From Helicostylum pulchrum (taxonomy: Eukaryota; Mucoromycota; Mucoromycetes; Mucorales; Mucoraceae): a stretch of 64,000 nucleotides of DNA. Made by a program: the position numbers and the translations under genes. The notes beneath the pieces are model-generated. The model saw nothing but the letters and a program-made list of their open reading frames with translations, searched no databases and was not told the origin of the DNA. Position 1 is the first letter of the stretch; the number at the start of each line of letters is the position of its first letter. Location of the stretch: the NCBI GenBank assembly GCA_025677825.1, contig JAIXMO010000009.1:124001-188000 (forward strand). The letters are read 5' to 3'. Shown piece by piece: positions 62,127 to 64,000 of the stretch.

Positions 62127-64000
62127 ATATAACAAGTACAATACCGCCTATACGCATCAAAATGCCAAGACCAGTCGGATCTATTTGAAGTTATAGAGAT
62201 ATATACATTTAAAAAAAAAGCGCTGTTACGCCATTTAAAATCCAAGGTAACATGGCCTTAGATTTTTCATATAAATATCACCCTTTGTTTTTGATTCGAA
62301 ATGAGCCGAAAGTTCTTGGTAGTAAATAAACTACTGAATACTACTTGGTTTTCACAAGTCCCCCTCCTCTCCGATCTAACTCCCATTTGTTTAAAAGTAC
62401 ATTTTTTGGAGCGCAACAGACCTATGATTAATTGCTGATTATTCATTACCTTTAGTCATAAACTTCGTTTATTTTTATTCTTTGTGAATCTATATTGTAT
62501 TCCCCCACTCTCTTAAAACTGATTTTAGTCCCTTTGTAAATAATACATCGTTTGACTCGTACTTTATTGAAGACTAGTCGTTGAATACCATTTTCCACAA
62601 ATCAATAAATAACCTACAAGTCTTTAATCAGTTGAATACTAACAGTCTAGCGCCCACTGCTCTTATTACTACTTTTTTTTTACACGTTTAATAATCTCTC
62701 CCAAACACCTTACACTTTTTACTTTAAGCTGTATCAGTAGTTTGTACTACTTTCCTTTTTTTTTTTGCATGATTTGTTTACTTTGCGCAAGTTAAAAAAT
62801 AGTTTTTCTTCTATACACCCGGCCATGTTCATCTCATGACAAATAACCATAAACAAACACACAGACATTTTTTTTTTTTTTGCGTAGTACTTCTTTGTTA
62901 TACTTTTTTTTTTTTTACTTATGACATCTGCCGCTTTTTTATCATCTAGTATGAATGTATTACGTTAATACTAGAGCTATAGTCGAAGATACGTGAAAAA
63001 ACGCCGTTTAACAATCTGAAACATAAATAGCTGACCGAGCTTCTGTTTCTCCTTTTTTTGTGTCAAAGTTGTCTCTTTTTCTTGTTTTAAAGAAAAAATA
63101 TTGGTCAGTCAGTCAAAATTCCCTTTCTGAAGTATGTGCTAACACGGTTTTATTTCTGGTGTGAAAGATACAACAGGTGTAGAAATAAACTAGTTCTTCT
63201 GTTTCTCATCACTTTATTTTAATAGAATTTTATATTTAAAAGAAAAGGGACGATATAGTTTAGACAAATAAAGTAGTTTATTTTATTTTTATGTAAAATG
63301 AGACAGACGTTAGCCGCTCTCTCTTTTTTTTTAAAAAAAAGAAGAAGAGACCGTTTTCCAAGCATAGCCAACGTGGAGGCCCCCGTCCTTGTATGCTCTT
63401 CGCTTTTATTTCACTTGCGTAAAAAGCCACTGGTGGGGTACCGGAAGAAAAACATCCGATTTCCTTGTTATTTTTCCTACGGCAGAAGGAAGCGTAAAAA
63501 AAACCCGTAACCGGAAGCTAGGTCAGGATTTCGCCTTCTACAAAAGAAAAAATTAAGGCGTGCATGTGTATATATATATGTGTGTGAGAGGGGGGGAGAT
63601 AACCACATATCTACTCAAAAGAATCACCTATAGTACATTTCCAAAAGTTCAAACACAAGTGCTAAAAAACTTCCTACATATACGCATCAGCCCAAGGCGG
63701 TTGAATCCCTGCCTTCCGTTGAAGAGAGTATATAAAGTAACGGCTCTGTACAAGAGTATGTAGGGAAGGACTTGAACGAGTGACGATTAATTTCGCGTAC
63801 GCTTTATATTGCTATCTGAAAAAAGTAATAGAATATTAGCAGACAGATGAAGCTAACTATAAACAACACCGCGCTACTATCTGATGCATCTAAATTATGA
63901 AGTTCTTGATTATACCCGGACGTATAGCTTGATTTATACAGCGAAATATGCAATGTAATGTGGAGGTGGAAGTTGACTGTACGGAGAGTATGTGTGTATG
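62127..64000. other. Gene-free right end of the window
   Basis: About 1.9 kb. I see no gene: open frames are short, AT-rich or homopolymer-driven. It includes several T runs and a T/A-tract junction at about 63322-63340. A GT/AG-rich patch lies at about 63561-63600. A gene starting beyond 64000 could have its promoter here. Confidence 0.5.

Noticed and set aside
63298..63510. 70-codon open frame at the right end
   Set aside because: Contains a T/A homopolymer junction and no protein-like pattern.
63740..63790. GGACTTGAACGAG, resembling a tRNA T-arm on the minus strand
   Set aside because: Flanking bases do not form the T-stem, anticodon stem or acceptor stem.

Overview
The window reads as nuclear DNA of an early-diverging fungus, most likely a mucoralean (Mucoromycota). 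The grounds are AT-rich sequence full of poly-T and poly-A runs, compact genes with many short introns (about 50-100 bp), and a gene set that includes an Integrator subunit and a minor-spliceosome (U12-type) intron, both rare in Dikarya. I found no rRNA, tRNA, CRISPR or prokaryote-like operon structure. Gene models below were spliced by eye, so exon edges are good where a splice site is quoted and approximate elsewhere.

Layout. 1-12.7 kb: INTS4 (RNA 3'-end processing), DXO/Rai1 (cap quality control), a MEF2-type MADS-box factor, Yih1/IMPACT (Gcn2 regulator), mitochondrial ribosomal protein mL60, and Rrp1/Nop52 (rRNA processing). The last two diverge from a shared 264 bp promoter. 12.9-17.8 kb: two minus-strand genes, a DHA2-type MFS transporter and a 4CL/luciferase-like acyl-CoA synthetase. 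19.5-23.7 kb: an Sds3-like corepressor subunit carrying the AT-AC intron, cofilin, and a ZCCHC10-like zinc-knuckle protein. 23.7-26.8 kb is gene-poor and full of relics. 26.9-35.5 kb: a wax-synthase-like MBOAT, CCT8, Svp26/TEX261 and a TBC Rab-GAP. 36-40.6 kb: a small Kre9/Knh1-like secreted protein, a TTC14-like TPR/RS protein and Beclin-1/Atg6. 41-47 kb: a decayed coiled-coil gene, a DUF4442 hotdog protein and an unrecognised Cys-cluster/Gln-rich gene. 47.4-51.4 kb: Prp4 kinase and a Trf4-type poly(A) polymerase, convergent. 53.5-57.7 kb: NPC1. 57.7-62.1 kb is a second decay zone: a 300 bp MITE-like inverted repeat, a BIR-family gene with several lesions, and two broken F-box copies.

The genes do not form a pathway cluster. 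RNA metabolism recurs (INTS4, DXO, Rrp1, TTC14-like, Prp4, Trf4), as do lipid and membrane functions (acyl-CoA synthetase, wax synthase, NPC1, Svp26, TBC, Atg6), but this is ordinary eukaryotic gene order.

The strongest unusual signals are the U12-type AT-AC intron at 20510-20607, the multiply broken BIR gene at 58087-59492 next to a TA-flanked inverted-repeat element, and a dispersed module (promoter, 10-nt first exon, intron, hydrophobic second exon) seen as four diverged copies.
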